Source: Isoperla grammatica (lineage: Eukaryota > Arthropoda > Insecta > Plecoptera > Perlodidae). From it: DNA of 64,000 nucleotides. The stretch is taken from contig CAMDTW010000298.1 in assembly GCA_945910005.1 (NCBI GenBank), forward strand, positions 1 through 64,000. Direction: 5' to 3'. This document shows, in pieces, positions 11,061 through 22,909 of this stretch; position 1 is the stretch's first letter; the number at the start of each line of letters is the position of its first letter. Under the pieces are notes generated by a model. The model worked only from the letters and a program-made list of their open reading frames with translations. It had not been told where the DNA came from and made no database searches. The position numbers and the translations under genes were made by a program.

Positions 11061-12945
11061 GCCTCTCGATCTTCCGTCCATCCCTGCGGCTGCTGTCTGT
11101 AACCAGGGTGCATTGCAGTTAGTGTCTGCTACTCACCATTGCTCTAATATTTTATAATACAGCACATGCACAGCTGGGCATGGTATACCTTAGATGTAAA
11201 ACTTATATACCCAATTTGTTTTATAACTTGTTTTAGTCTAGCCCACTCTTTTCAATAATTGGCTTAGCCATAAAATTGGTTATTATATGTTTAAGGGTTG
11301 GAATTTTTGTCGGGTAAGTTTCTTTGTTAATTTTTAAAGTCATTTGTATAATTGCACACTTCAAAACGCATTTTCCGATAAATGTCTCTAACATTCACTG
11401 ATGATATAGATAGCAGGCAGGCATAATAATAGTAAAGTTTGTTATGAAAACGATTAACTATAAAGGTTCAGACTCTTGCTATATAATCGTGGGTTATAAC
11501 CAGCAAGGTATATAAGACATAAGTCACATTTGTTAAAACACATTGAACAATATATCTAAGAAAATTTAACAGAATTTTCAAAGTTTATGACGAGTGTATC
11601 TCTCAGCAAATGATTGGAACGCTGATAATAAGGTGAACAAACAAAATAAAAATGTACTCTCTGAAAATTCTAACCAAAATTTGATGGCTTGTAGATTACT
11701 GACTATTCGCGTACGCAAAACTTCGATACGACCCTAGCGAAAAAAATTTACCCTGAGCTAACGGGTCTGGCGCTCTAACTGTCTGCGGATTCTCGCACAC
11801 AAACCACCCGGTACTAATCTCGTTCTAGCTGTTATACTATTCATTTTGAAGGAAAAACTTATAGGAAAGCGTATTAAATGTATATGCCAATAGTCATCAT
11901 AAAGGTTATTTCAAAAATTATAGACCAAGTTAGTAGTTTACTTGTTATAACAATTCACGCAAAGAATCGGGAAATGAGCAACATTCTGATTGTTCTTTCA
12001 ACCTCAATTGTCGAAAAACTAATGATCGGATTTTGACGACATTTCCTTAACAATATGGACCAACAATGTGAGATAATAAAGAAATAAACTATTTTTGATA
12101 GGAAGTTCCCCAAACGAAAATTCATAGCATGTTCTTACATGTAGGGTGCATTGTTTCACGGCCCCAACCATTGCTATTGAGGTCCAACCGCTGCACCCAG
12201 CATATTAGTGCATGCTTTGAATTTTCGTTTGGGCAGTTTCCATCTAGAAAGTTTTTTGTTTATAATTTCACATTATTGATACATATTTTTAATAAACTCT
12301 CGTCCAAGTCCGATCCATAGTTTTTTGACAATTGAAGTTGAGAACAATAAGGAATATTCCAATTTCCCGATTAACTACTGCGTGTATAATTTTGAAATAA
12401 CCTTTATGATACCTATTGGTATATACACTAAATACGCTTTCCTATAAGTGTTCTGTCAGAATGAATAGTATAACAGCTAGAACGAGATTAGTGATCAACG
12501 TTCCAGCGATATCGCCAATGTCACGCTGAGAAGATAACCCAGCACGGCCGCCACATTGAAAAGTGATGTCACTCTCAAACGCCCTTGAGAGTGGGAATAA
12601 GGCTATAGACAATGCTACGACCAGTATTACCAAGCAAGAAGCAATTGCTGATAATTACATCATGATATGACTGTCCAATGAGTGCAAACAGATTATGAAC
12701 AATGGATATTAGTGATAATCATGCTTTCCTAATAGACCAGAAAAGTCGGGTAGATATCATATACTTATCATAAAAAATCGTCTGGTTGCCCAAACATTTC
12801 AAATTTCTTCTTAAATAATATAGCTATTTGTTAACTTAGCCACCACATCACGTATTAATGCACCTTTCTGTTTGACGTACGATTATTCCCAGAAGGAGTG
12901 AAACATCTATATTAGTCTGTCTATGCAAAGCAATGTGTTCTTGTA
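11045..12945 (+). repeat. Interspersed repeat, copy 1 (uninterrupted)
   Basis: This 1.9-kb block matches 20780-22309 and then 36890-37315 in the same orientation and order. Matched markers include TCTCGCCTCTCGATCTTCCG, CAGCACATGCACAGCTGGGC, CTATTGAGGTCCAACCGCTG and ACGGCCGCCACATNGA. It codes for nothing recognisable and contains a long internal palindrome. It is probably a non-autonomous mobile element or an old duplication. The right edge is placed where similarity to 37315 fades and the hairpin MITE begins. Confidence 0.85.
11805..12500. repeat. Long imperfect palindrome inside repeat copy 1
   Basis: The left arm starts near CTCGTTCTAGCTGTTATACT (about 11818) and the right arm ends near AGTATAACAGCTAGAACGAG (about 12487). 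Arms of roughly 300 bp pair over most of their length around a core near 12160-12200. Copy 2 has the same palindrome at about 21580-22265, so the fold belongs to the element. Confidence 0.8.
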
Positions 12946-12950
12946 TAATA

Positions 12951-13253
12951 AATAATATTACATAAAAAAAATATTTTTTAAAAAAAACAACGCCCATATT
13001 TAAATGCACTAAAAAGTAAAAAATAAATTTTCACCCAACAAATGTTTGCCTCACTCGGAAAATAAAAGCGTTGGGCGCTTTCTCTGCATAAACAGAAGAA
13101 TACTGCAATCTATGTCAATACCGAAAGCGCCCAACACTTTTATTTTCCGAGTGAGGCAAACATTTGTTGGGCGAAAATTTATTTTTTACTTTTTAGTTCT
13201 TTTAAATATAAGCGTTGTTTTAAAAAAAATTAATTTGTTCATGTAATATTATT
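12951..13253. mobile_element. Hairpin MITE of about 303 bp
   Basis: The ends are AATAATATTACAT and its exact complement ATGTAATATTATT. The arms are about 125 bp; the inner 74 bp of each arm (around 13008-13080 and 13125-13198) are nearly perfect complements, with a core spacer of about 45 bp. It carries no coding capacity. The small plus-strand frame at 13046-13246 is only a by-product of the fold. Confidence 0.85.
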
Positions 13254-13569
13254 TTATACTTTTTAGTCTTAAAGAATCTTGCAATCAAATATATGGTCAC
13301 TGGACGTGTCCGAATTTAGAAGACTGCACACTTGTGTACTTGTACTTGTTAACTTCACTCGCAAACTAGCGTGCTCGCATTGCAAACTTGAATTTCGGAC
13401 GGTTCCGTTCATGCACGATCCAGCGATCGGCCAACAATGACATTCTTGCTTCATAGAAACATATCCGATGCTTTCGTCACGGATATTTGAGTCCCGAACA
13501 ACCAGCGGTAATTCCGATGCCTGCATGTGGTTGGCCTATCCTCACTAGCTGTGACTTATTTCCCATATG
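13254..13569. other. Intergenic, one unsupported minus-strand frame
   Basis: An 85-codon minus-strand frame at 13269-13526 starts with ATG and has several Cys residues (ECHCWP), but I recognise no family and see no splice or promoter context. I regard it as unproven. Confidence 0.3.
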
Positions 13570-14036
13570 AAACTTATTGTTTAATTAATTAGTTATGGTG
13601 GATTAATTAATTAATAAGTGAATCTGATAATTGACTCATATATTGTTATTTGGAAAAATACGACTGTGTGAAAATTTTTAGCTCGATCGGACGTTGCGAA
13701 GTGGGTGAAATATCGATTTCCACATAAAACTTAAATTAATTAATTATAATGGCTTAATTGATTATTTAGTAAATATGACCATTGATTCATGTATTGTCAT
13801 TCAAAAATACGTCTGCGTACAAACTTTTAGCTCAATTTGACGTTCGGAAAAGGGTAAAATATCGATTTCCATATAAACATCAATTAATTAATTATGATGG
13901 CTTAATTGATAATTTAGTAAATATGACAATTGGTTCGTGTATTGTCATTACGAATACGTCTGTGTGAAAACTCTTAACTCGATTCAACGTTGGAAAGTGG
14001 GTGAACCATCGATTTCCATATAAAATATTAATTAAT
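13570..14036 (+). repeat. Three diverged tandem copies of a ~148-bp unit
   Basis: The phrase ATATCGATTTCCAYATAAA occurs at about 13710, 13858 and 14005, each followed by TTAATTAATTA-rich text. The spacing of about 147-149 bp is constant. Copies differ at many positions, so the array is old. Confidence 0.85.
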
Positions 14037-14039
14037 TAA

Positions 14040-15377
14040 CTGGGAAAACGCTCCGCGTTGACAGATGAGCGAGTTTTTACAATGTATCAAATCAAATAAA
14101 TCATTTAAATATCATATTATCTTCCAAAAAAAAAATACCTTTAAAATAAACATATGACTTTCTTTACAAATTTGCGGATGAAGTAACAACCATATAACTT
14201 GTGTATACTATTTCTCGATATGTTGCTAATAAATGCACGAAATATAATTTAAATCCGTAAAGAAGTTTTCTTTAAATAAATAAAAACATTCGAGTTGATG
14301 GATTTCCGCATAATTTCATTCGACCGTGGTCTACTCAATAGGCTCTAATTCATAAACTATTAAACCTATCAGTGTATGGAAAGTTCCATAATGTAGATAC
14401 AGACTATATCTAAAATGTTATATTAATTAATCATACAATAACCCGCTTTTAAATCATAATAAAGGCTTTTTAATTCGTCGACCAAGTTCGTTGTTAACAT
14501 TTACATTTTTGCCGTGAAAGTCATAAAACGGAAGCATACTATGTGCATCTTACTTCAATGGTACGCAAATGCGAATCATATCGGTGGAACGCTGTAAAAA
14601 TGAAGAAATTAATAGCCGTAAAGAACAATATTTTTTTATAACATGGCGGTTGAAGCTACAATTTTAAAACAACTGTCAAGTGTTGGAACTACTTATGTGG
14701 ACCTACATATAAAAAATAATTTATATCCGTATGTAAGTTTTAATTAGATTAAATTAATAAAAAACATGTTTTTTCTTCACTCACTTTTTGTAGGTTGGCA
14801 TCTTACGTCATTGTAGCCTTTTTATGACAGCTATCGAGATTCCAAAAAAAAATGAGAAAGGTTTGATTGCGTACGCTATTTTTGTGTTTACTATGTGCAT
14901 CTTACTGCAAAGATCTGCAAATGCGAACGATATCGGTGGAACACTGTAGAAATGAAGAAAATATTGTTGTAAATAAACAATATTTTTTTATGACATGACG
15001 GGTTTACTTACAATTTTGGAACTAGCGTCAAGTGTTAAGACTATTGATGTTAACCTACAAGTGAATTATAATTAAAATCCGTGTTTAAGTTTTAATTTAA
15101 TTCATTAAATAAACAAATAATGTTTTTCAGAAATTAATTTTTTGTAGGTTGGCATCTTGACAAATTTTGCTGGTTATGTTAACAGCAACGAGTTTAGTAT
15201 TCACGGGTGTTGACCGAAAATTTCAGCCAAATCCGTCAAGCCGTTTGACCTGTGCGCGACGAACAAAATTTGGCGCATATACATACATACATACACACAC
15301 ACATACACACACACACAGACAAAGCGCCGATCGAGTTGTATGGAGAGATTCACTCCGCTTCGCTACGCTCATCTAAC
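14040..15377 (+). mobile_element. Unclassified ~1.35-kb non-coding element, copy A
   Basis: It begins GGGAAAACGCTCCGCGTTGA and ends with CCGCTTCGCTACGCTCATCT. Near the start AGATGAGCG is the complement of the terminal CGCTCATCT, giving a short inverted terminal match. An internal duplication of about 350 bp contains TTTTTGTAGGTTGGCATCTT at about 14785 and 15140. Close to the end lies a (CATA)/(CA) microsatellite at about 15280-15320, followed by a GCGCCGATCGAGTTGTATGG tail. No coding capacity is seen. The 3' half resembles the microsatellite-tailed ends of RTE-type or SINE elements, but I cannot place it with confidence. Confidence 0.75.
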
Positions 15378-15614
15378 TAGGAAAACGCTCCGCGTTGCCA
15401 GATGAGCGTTTTTTTTATTTAATAAATCAAACAAATCATTTGCATAGCATATCACTCTTACAAGAAACAAATACTTTTATGATAAACTCCCTTTCCCCGC
15501 CCCTTCCCCTTTCCTCCCCGCACTCCTACTTGCCAGTTTCCTCCAAACAATCGCCGATTTCATTTTCATATTTCACCCACTCATCGTCTCGATTAGCCAA
15601 GTTGCAAAAATACT
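15378..15614 (+). mobile_element. Truncated copy B of the same element (5' end only)
   Basis: It starts with the same AGGAAAACGCTCCGCGTTG head and about 100 bp of matching sequence, then runs into unrelated C/T-rich text (CCTTTCCCCGCCCCTTCCCC at about 15489) before copy C begins at about 15614. This gives three heads in direct tandem. Confidence 0.7.
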
Positions 15615-17022
15615 AGGAAAACGCTCCGCGTTGACAGATGAGCGATTTTTTCAATGTATCAAATCAAATAAATCATTTGCATAACATATTACTCTTTTTT
15701 TAAAACAAAAGTACCTTTATAATAAACATAGGATTTTTTTACAAGATGGCGGATTAAGTAACAACCTTATTACTTAAGTTTATTATTCCTTGATATGTTG
15801 CTAATCCATGCACGAAATATTATTCAAATCCGTTAAGAAGTTTTCTTTAAAGAAATTAAAACCTTCAAGTTGATGGATTTCCGCATAATTTCATTCGACC
15901 GTGGTCAACTCAATAGGCTCTTATTCATAAACTATTAAACCTGTCAGTGTATTGAAAGTTCCATAATGTAGATACAGACTATATCTAAAATGTAATATTG
16001 TTTAATCATACAGTTACTCGAATTTAAACTATAATAATAGCTTTTTAAATTGTCGACCAAGTTTGTTGTTATTTTTTGCATGTTTGCCGTGAAGTCATAA
16101 AACATAACACGTCATTGTAGACATTCTATGATAGCTATCAAAATTCCAAATACATAGTGAGAAAGGTCTGACTGCGTAAGCCATTTCGGCAGCATATTAT
16201 GTGCATCTAACTTCAATGGTCCGCAAATGCGAATCATATCGGTGGAACACTGTAAAAATGAAGAAAATGTCTGCCGTAAATAAACAATATTTGTTTATAA
16301 CATGGCCGTTAAAGCTACAATTTTGAAATTATTGTCGAGTATAAGTATCATTGATGTGAACTTAGAAGCAAAAAAAATTTGTATCCTTGTGCAAATGGTT
16401 ATTTAATTCAATAAATTAAAAAACATGTTATTCAGTTATAAATTTTTTGTAGGTTGGCATCTTACGTCATTGTACCCATTCTATGACAGCTATCGAGATT
16501 CCAAATAAAAATGAACATGTAAAATTACGTACGCTATGTTTGGTGTAACATATGTACATCTAACTGCAATAGTCTTCAAATGCGAATCATATCGGTGGAA
16601 CACTGTAAAAAAGAAGACATTATCGTAGTAATTAAACAATATTTTTTTATAACATGGCGGATAAACTAACATATTTGAAACTTTTGTCAAGTGTTGGTAT
16701 TGTAAATGTTAATGTACAGGTGAAACATTATTTAAATCCGTTTGTAAGTTTTCATTTAATTAAATAAATAAACAATTTTTGTTTTTCAGTAATTAATTTT
16801 TTGTAGGTTGGCATCTTGACGAATTTTGCTGGTTATGTTAACAGCATCGAGTTTAATAGTCACAAATGTTGACGGAAAATTTCAGCCAAATACGTTAAGC
16901 CGTTTGACCTGTGCGCGACGAACAAAATTTAGCGCACATACATACAGACATACAGACACACAGACAAAGCGCCGATCGAGTTGTATGGAGAGATTCACTC
17001 CGCTTCGCTACGCTCATCTAAT
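15615..17022 (+). mobile_element. Unclassified ~1.4-kb non-coding element, copy C
   Basis: It is collinear with copy A from GGAAAACGCTCCGCGTTGAC to CTTCGCTACGCTCATCTAA, including the GTTGATGGATTTCCGCATAA block, the internal ~350-bp duplication and the TTTCAGCCAAATNCGTNAAG segment before a shorter CATA/CAGA microsatellite. Tandem placement of A, B and C suggests repeated insertion at the same short target (near CTAAC/CTAGG) or unequal exchange. Confidence 0.75.
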
Positions 17023-17559
17023 GAGACCTTAAGCCCAAATACATATCCATCTATTTATCTTTCCCAGATGGGAGTACAGCTATTAGCAAGAAAGTTACTA
17101 TTTTCAGTATCCAGAACTTACGACAAGGACGTTGCTGTAATTGAGTTCCACCCACCTAATATTTTAAGGATGATAGGCATCGTTTTGTTAAAACAATTAT
17201 ATGCGAATTTTAAAATTTATCCGTTTTTTATGTAAGAATAACAAGCACAAAAGATTTTAAATTGTCTACGAAAACTTCATAATCACAATAAGAATATGTA
17301 ATTTTAAAAACGTTTTTTTTAATAAATAGAATTTAAATTTAATATTAGGTGAGTCATTAAGGTGTATTTTATTACTATTATTTCGTGTTTTACGATGTTA
17401 TCATCCGTTGGCTCATACGACGAAATGTGTTGATTTTAGGAAATGCCTATGTGGTGTATTGAAAGCGATTATCGTTATCAAACATTGTCAATTGTTGGAT
17501 AGGCAAGCATGTGTGGTTCAAATCCAGTGCAAACAGTTGTCTTTTTCAAGAGTGCCTCG
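17023..17559. other. Intergenic, nothing recognised
   Basis: There are no supported genes. A B-box-like GGTTCAAATCC at about 17516 lacks a correctly spaced A box or a tRNA fold. Confidence 0.4.
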
Positions 17560-19151
17560 AAATGATTGTCATGAAGATGGTTGCCCACCCGTATTTTCCC
17601 AGACAACATACCCGTTTTCAACTCCAATGATTTTAAATGCTGGTAAGGTTCACTATGCACAAAATGTTGGAAGTAAAATATAGGCCGATGCAGTGCGATG
17701 AATAGTGCTTGTATATGTAATGATTTCCCCCAGTTAGTATCTCGAGCAGCTGAGTTGAAGAGAGATGCCAAAATACTATCAGGAAACAATGCAGTCACCA
17801 GACCTTTGCAAAGAGGATGCCCACAAGGATCAATTTTGGGCCCTCTTGCGTGAAATATCGTCTTTGACGAATCCATGCAAGAGGAAACCATCGACGAGGA
17901 CGTAGTCACCATTTGCTACGCGGATGACAAGGTAATAATAATCAAAGGCAACTCGAGACGGCAACTAGAGGAAAAAGCAAATTCGGTACTAAAGAAGTCC
18001 ATGAAATGGAATGAACTTCACAAAATGTCGATATCTACAAGTAAAACCAAATGTATGGTGATGAAGGGCCATTTCTCGAAACATAGAAATCCTCTAATCA
18101 AGATCGGCGGAACAACACTAGGTTTCGTTAATAAATACAAATACTTAGGACTCATGATGGATGATAAGCTAACGTTCTTACCACATCTGCAATACCTACG
18201 AAGTAAGATCTTGAATACATTTGCCATGACAAAACGTCTTGCAAGAAAGAACTGGGGGTTTAACCATAGAACTATGGGAATACTGTACGACAGGGTAGCG
18301 GTGCCCATAATAACATACGGCGCCTCTGTCTGGATGACATCTAAAAACAAGAGAAGAAATCAGCAAATAATCTCGTCAATACAGAGGTCATTACTCCTAC
18401 AACTCACTAGAGCTTGCAGGACTGTCTCTACTCCAGCGTTACAGGTGCTCGCAGGAAAACTACCGCTAGATCTAGAAATTACAAGATCAGGTTTCAGATA
18501 CCTCGTAAAGAAAAATATCGCGAAACCTGTGTTAACATTACAAGTAATACAACGAGACTGCTAAACAGAGAACGAAGAATATTCATAAGATGCGAGAATA
18601 GAAGAATATCTGATACATGTGAAGAGCAATGGCAGGACTTGTGGGATCAAACGGAGAAAGGTAGAGTAACGCACAGTTTTATACCATCAACCATTGAACG
18701 AGCTACATGGATTGAATGGTTCCAACCAGGTCTGCAACTTACCTTCCTGCTAACAGGACACGGCCCTTTTCGAGCGAATCTAAGAAGACTTGGACTTGAA
18801 CAATATGATGATTGCAGATGTGGAGACCGTGAAGACATTTGGCACGTACTGCAAGATTGCGAACTGTATTCGGACATAAAGAAAGAACATCTAAATGAAG
18901 AACGTCTTAAGGAGGCAAGGAGATTACAAGACTTTAGAGGGATGCTCAATTGCAAAAATCACTACAGACAACTTGAGAAGTTCGCAATAGACGTGTTTAA
19001 TCGCCGACAAGAAGAACTGGAAGAAGACAGGCTGGATGCGAGAGACGAAGTAGGAGGGTATATGCAAGAGAGAAATCCAAAAAGAAGAGGGAAACAGCGA
19101 AATCAATCAGATGTGTACTCAGAAGAACAAGAAGAAGATGAGGATTGGTGA
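17560..19151 (+). pseudogene. 5'-truncated R1-group LINE, RT and C-terminal region
   Basis: It encodes the end of a reverse transcriptase and the C-terminal domain of a non-LTR retrotransposon pol. In one frame RGCPQGSILGPL (17800-17850) is followed by an in-frame TGA at 17851, where a Trp codon is usual, then NIVFDE and, at about 17915, the catalytic CYADD, then KTKCMVMKG and YKYLGLMMD. The frame shifts between about 18520 and 18560. The new frame continues with ATWIEWFQPG, LTGHGPFRANLRRLG and a zinc-binding CRCG...DIWHVLQDC, as in R1/LOA-type elements, and ends at 19151 in an acidic tail. The upstream RT and endonuclease are missing. One nonsense codon, one frameshift and the 5' truncation make it inactive. 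The R1-group assignment is moderately sure; LINE is certain. Confidence 0.85.
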
Positions 19152-20375
19152 CACAAAATAGGAAGAATAGAAGTATCGAAGATTAGCAAGCACCGTCCAA
19201 AACACCAAATCAGCAAAGAATATACAGCAACAATTGTGAAAGAAGTTGAAGAGGAACAAAGGAGACAATCTAAGATAACAACGTACAGAAGACATGAAAC
19301 CAATATATTCCAGAACACGCAGTCAGGGAGGAAGAAGATGGGTCGGCAGTCAAGATTGAAGAAGAAACAGGAAAACATCAAGAAACAGAAGACGGCAATA
19401 AGAAGAAAAGAAGAAGAGGGGTAGAAGGAAAATACGTAACGACTCGCAGAGGAATTCGGAAAGGGACCAGTGTACTCAACAAACCAGGGCATACAGTCAG
19501 AGAAGAAGAAGAGGGGGCGACAGTCAAGTTTGAAGAAGAAACAGGAAAATATCAAGAAACAGGAAACAGAAGACAGCGATAAGAAGAAAAGAAGAAGAGG
19601 AGTTGAAGAGAAACAAAGAAGAGAATCTAAGAGAACGTCGCACAGAAGACATGAAACCAACATCTTCCAGGGCATGCAGTCAGGGAAGAAGAAGATTAGG
19701 TGACAGTCAAGATAAAAGAAGAAACAGGAAAACACCTAGAAACAGAAGACAGCGATAAGAAGAAATGACGCAGAGGGGCAGAAAGCTACGACTTGAAGAG
19801 GAAACCGGAAAGTGACCAGTTAACTCAAAAAGAAAAGAAGATGACCAGTTCGATCCAGAGAAGGGAAATCAAGATCAGCAGAAGTATTCTCCTCAAGAAC
19901 CACCAGACAGTGAAAAGAAGAAAAGAGAGGAAGAATCGTGGAGAAGACTTGACATAACTTGGAAGAAGAAGAGAAGCTAAACACTCAGAAGAAGGAATAC
20001 GATCACTGCGACCACTGGAGGGAAAGCAAAGCACAGAAGAAGTACATGAATCCTCATTAGGTTGAAACAAAAACAACCTAGAAGCAACAATTTATGCCTA
20101 GTCAAAGGAAAATCATCCGAAATGGAGAAAACAGAATCTACGAAGAGCAGAAGAAGAATAAATATACAAGGAGAATAATATCAAGAACAAGAAGCTAATA
20201 CATTGCAAAGACAATACCAACGACAAAGGATGGTTACCAATTTGAGGACTCCTAAGGTCGGACTTCAAGAAAAACAGCAAGAGATAACACAAATACAAGA
20301 AAAGATAGACGCATATAAGCTTCGGCTTAGGTGGCGTCAGATGTAGATGTATTGAATGAAAAAAAAAAAAAAAAA
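19152..20375 (+). mobile_element. Purine-rich 3' region and poly(A) tail of the R1-like LINE
   Basis: More than 1 kb after the pol stop is strongly purine-rich on the plus strand (GAAGAAGAAGAG-type text) with degenerate repeats of roughly 150-200 bp. One repeat head, ACATGAAACCAACATNTTCC, is seen at about 19294 and 19648, with CAGTCAGGGAGGAAGAAGA-type blocks nearby. It ends at a run of 17-18 A at 20358-20375, as expected for a LINE 3' end. Antisense frames across this region (for example 19103-19735 minus) are composition artefacts. Confidence 0.7.
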
Positions 20376-20484
20376 GTACCTCGCCAGTACGCGCCCGGCA
20401 GGAGACAGTGTTACGTGCCCTTTAGCCGGCACTCCGCCAACACGAACAGCGCGTGCCCGGACCGTGCCCGTAACCACTGTGTTT
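20376..20484. other. Short GC-rich segment after the LINE poly(A)
   Basis: About 100 bp with GC content far above the surroundings (CGCCCGGCAGGAG, GCGCGTGCCCGGACC). It lies between the poly(A) tail and the start of repeat copy 2. No gene or known element is recognised. Confidence 0.4.
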
Positions 20485-22309
20485 GCTGGGTTAGTGGGCG
20501 CTGACATCTTTGACGCCCGCCATTATGACCATTTTACTTCCTGAATGCACAGCCTTTTTGTCACCCCTGTGTTGTGGCCGCCATGTTTGATGACGGGAGA
20601 AGCGAACAACAACAACCACTACTCACCCCTGTGTTGTGGCCGCCATGTTTGATGCCGGGAGAGGCGAACCACAACAAACACTACTCACCCCTGTGTTGTG
20701 GCCGCCATGTTTGATGACGGGAGAAGCGAACAACAACAACCACTACTCACCCATGTGTTGTGGCCGCTAGGTGTTATGCCGGGAGAGGCGAACAACTCTC
20801 GCCTCTCGATCTTCCGTTCATCCCTGATGCAGCTTTCTGTAACCAGGGTTCATTGCGGTTAGTTTGTGCTTCTCACCATTGCTCTAGTATTTTATAATAC
20901 AGCACATGCACAGCTGGGCATGTAAAAGATAATTTACCAAACCTCAGATGTAATACATACATACCCAATTATTTGTTTTATAACTTTTTTAAGTATCGCC
21001 CACTTTTTTCAATACTTGGCTTTGCCATAAAATTGGTTATTATATGTTTAAGGGTTGGAATTTTTGTCGGGTAAGTTAATTTGTTAATTTTCAAAGTCAT
21101 TTGTATCAATGTACACTTCAAAACAATTTTCCGAAAAACGTCTTTAATATTCAATGATAATATATATAGCAGGCACGCATAATAATAATATAGGTAGGTA
21201 TGATTAAGGATTTGCTATCAAGGTTCTGACACTTGCTATATAAACGTGGGTTATAACCAGCAAGGTAAAGAAGATATAAGTCACATTTGGTAAAATACAT
21301 TGAACAATAAATCCAAGAAAATGTAGCATAATTTTCAAGGTTTACGACGAGTGTATCACTCAGCGATTGATTGAAATGGTGATAGTTAGGTTAACAAAGA
21401 AAATTTGGAAGTACTCTCTGAACATTAAAACTAAAATGGATGGCTTGTAGATTACTGGCTATTCGCGATCGCAAAACTTCGATACGCCCCTAGCGGACAA
21501 ATTTGTCACTGAGCTGACGGGTCTAGCACTTAGTCAACGAATTCTCGCACAAACAATACGGTACTTATTTCAATCTAGCGGTTATACTATTCATTTGGAA
21601 GAAGAAAACTTATAAGAAAAAGTATTTAGTATATATGCCATTAGTATCATAAAGGTTTTTTTAGAATCATAGACCCAGTAGTTTACTTGTTATAACACTT
21701 CACGCAAAGAATCAGAAAATGAGCAAAATTCTGATTGTTCTTTCAACGTCAAATTTGTCGAAAAACTAATGATCGTATTTTGACGAGATTTCCTTTACAA
21801 TATGAACCAACAATGTGAGATAATAAAGAAATAAACTTTCTTGATAGGAAGTTCCCCGAACGAAAATTCATAGCATGCACAAACATGCAGGGTGCATAGT
21901 TTCACGGCCCAAACGTTGCTATTGAGGTCCAACCGCTGCACCCGGCATATAAGTGCATGCTATAAATTTTCGTTTGGACACTTTCTATCTAGAAAGTTTT
22001 TTGTTTATAATTCCACATTATTTAAACATATTTTTAATAGACTCTCGTCCAAGTCCGATCATTAGTTTTTCGACAATTGAAGTTGAGAACAATAAGGAAT
22101 ATTCCTATTTTCCGATGCTATGCGTGAATTGTCATAACAAGTAAACTACTGGGTCTATAATTTTGAACTTATCTTTATGATACCTATTGGCGTACACTTA
22201 AAACGCTTTCCTATAAGTGTTTGATAAGAATAAATAGTATAACAGCTAGAACGAGATAAGTGATCAACGTTCCAGAGATACCACAAATGTCACGCTGTGA
22301 AGTTAACCC
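20485..22309 (+). repeat. Interspersed repeat, copy 2, left part
   Basis: It matches copy 1, including the leading TGACATCTTTGACG segment, the longer GCCGCCATG minisatellite units (about 20570-20780), the body and the internal palindrome (about 21580-22265). Similarity stops at AGTTAACCC at about 22309, where copy 1 continues with ACGGCCGCC. The missing right part is found at 36890, so this copy was split by the 14.6-kb insertion. Confidence 0.85.
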
Positions 22310-22469
22310 GGTGTAACAGGGATCGTTTACCACCGAGCTGGATGACACCCCAGTAAAACAGCTCTAGGGCACAAATAACCCCCCCCCCTGAAACCACCTC
22401 TAGTGAACGATTAACCCCAGGGTAAACCTACACTAGTGTACAAGTACCCCCTCAGAGCTGGTTTACCCT

Positions 22470-22909
22470 ACCCTATAAGCCATAGGGGGTACAGGAGCCC
22501 TAGGGATGGTTGACCCCAAGTCTTATTTCTTAAACAACACATCCCAGGAGGGTAACCAAGCCCTAGAAATAGTTGTACCCCAGTCTTATTTCTTAAACAA
22601 CACATCACAGGACGATACACGAGCCCTAGGGATGGTTAACCCACATTCTTATTTCTTAAATTACACATCCCAGAAGGGTACATGAGCCCTAGGGATGGTG
22701 AACCCCCAGTCTTATATCTTTAACAACACGTACCAGTAGGATACACGAGCCCAAGGATGGTTGAGCCCCAGTCTTATTTCTTAAACAACACATCCCAGGA
22801 GGGACCATGCGCCCCAGGGATGGTTTACCCAAAGCCTTATTTCTTAAACAACCAATCCCAGGAGGGTACACGAGCCCTAGGGATGGTTGACCACCAGTCT
22901 AATTTCTAA
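22470..22909 (+). repeat. Left arm of the foldback element, outer part (~63-bp units)
   Basis: About seven units run from the outer end to the nested palindromic element. Each contains GAGCCCTAGGGATGGTT, a CCCCAGTCTTATTTCTTAAA block and ACACATCCCAGGAGGGTAC. The unit core CCCTAGGG is itself palindromic. Confidence 0.85.

Noticed and set aside
17401..17540. Possible tRNA or tRNA-derived SINE (B-box-like GGTTCAAATCC)
   Set aside because: No matching A box at the correct distance and no cloverleaf.
19103..19735. 210-codon minus-strand frame rich in Phe, Leu, Ser and Cys
   Set aside because: Antisense of the purine-rich LINE 3' region; no domain and biased composition.
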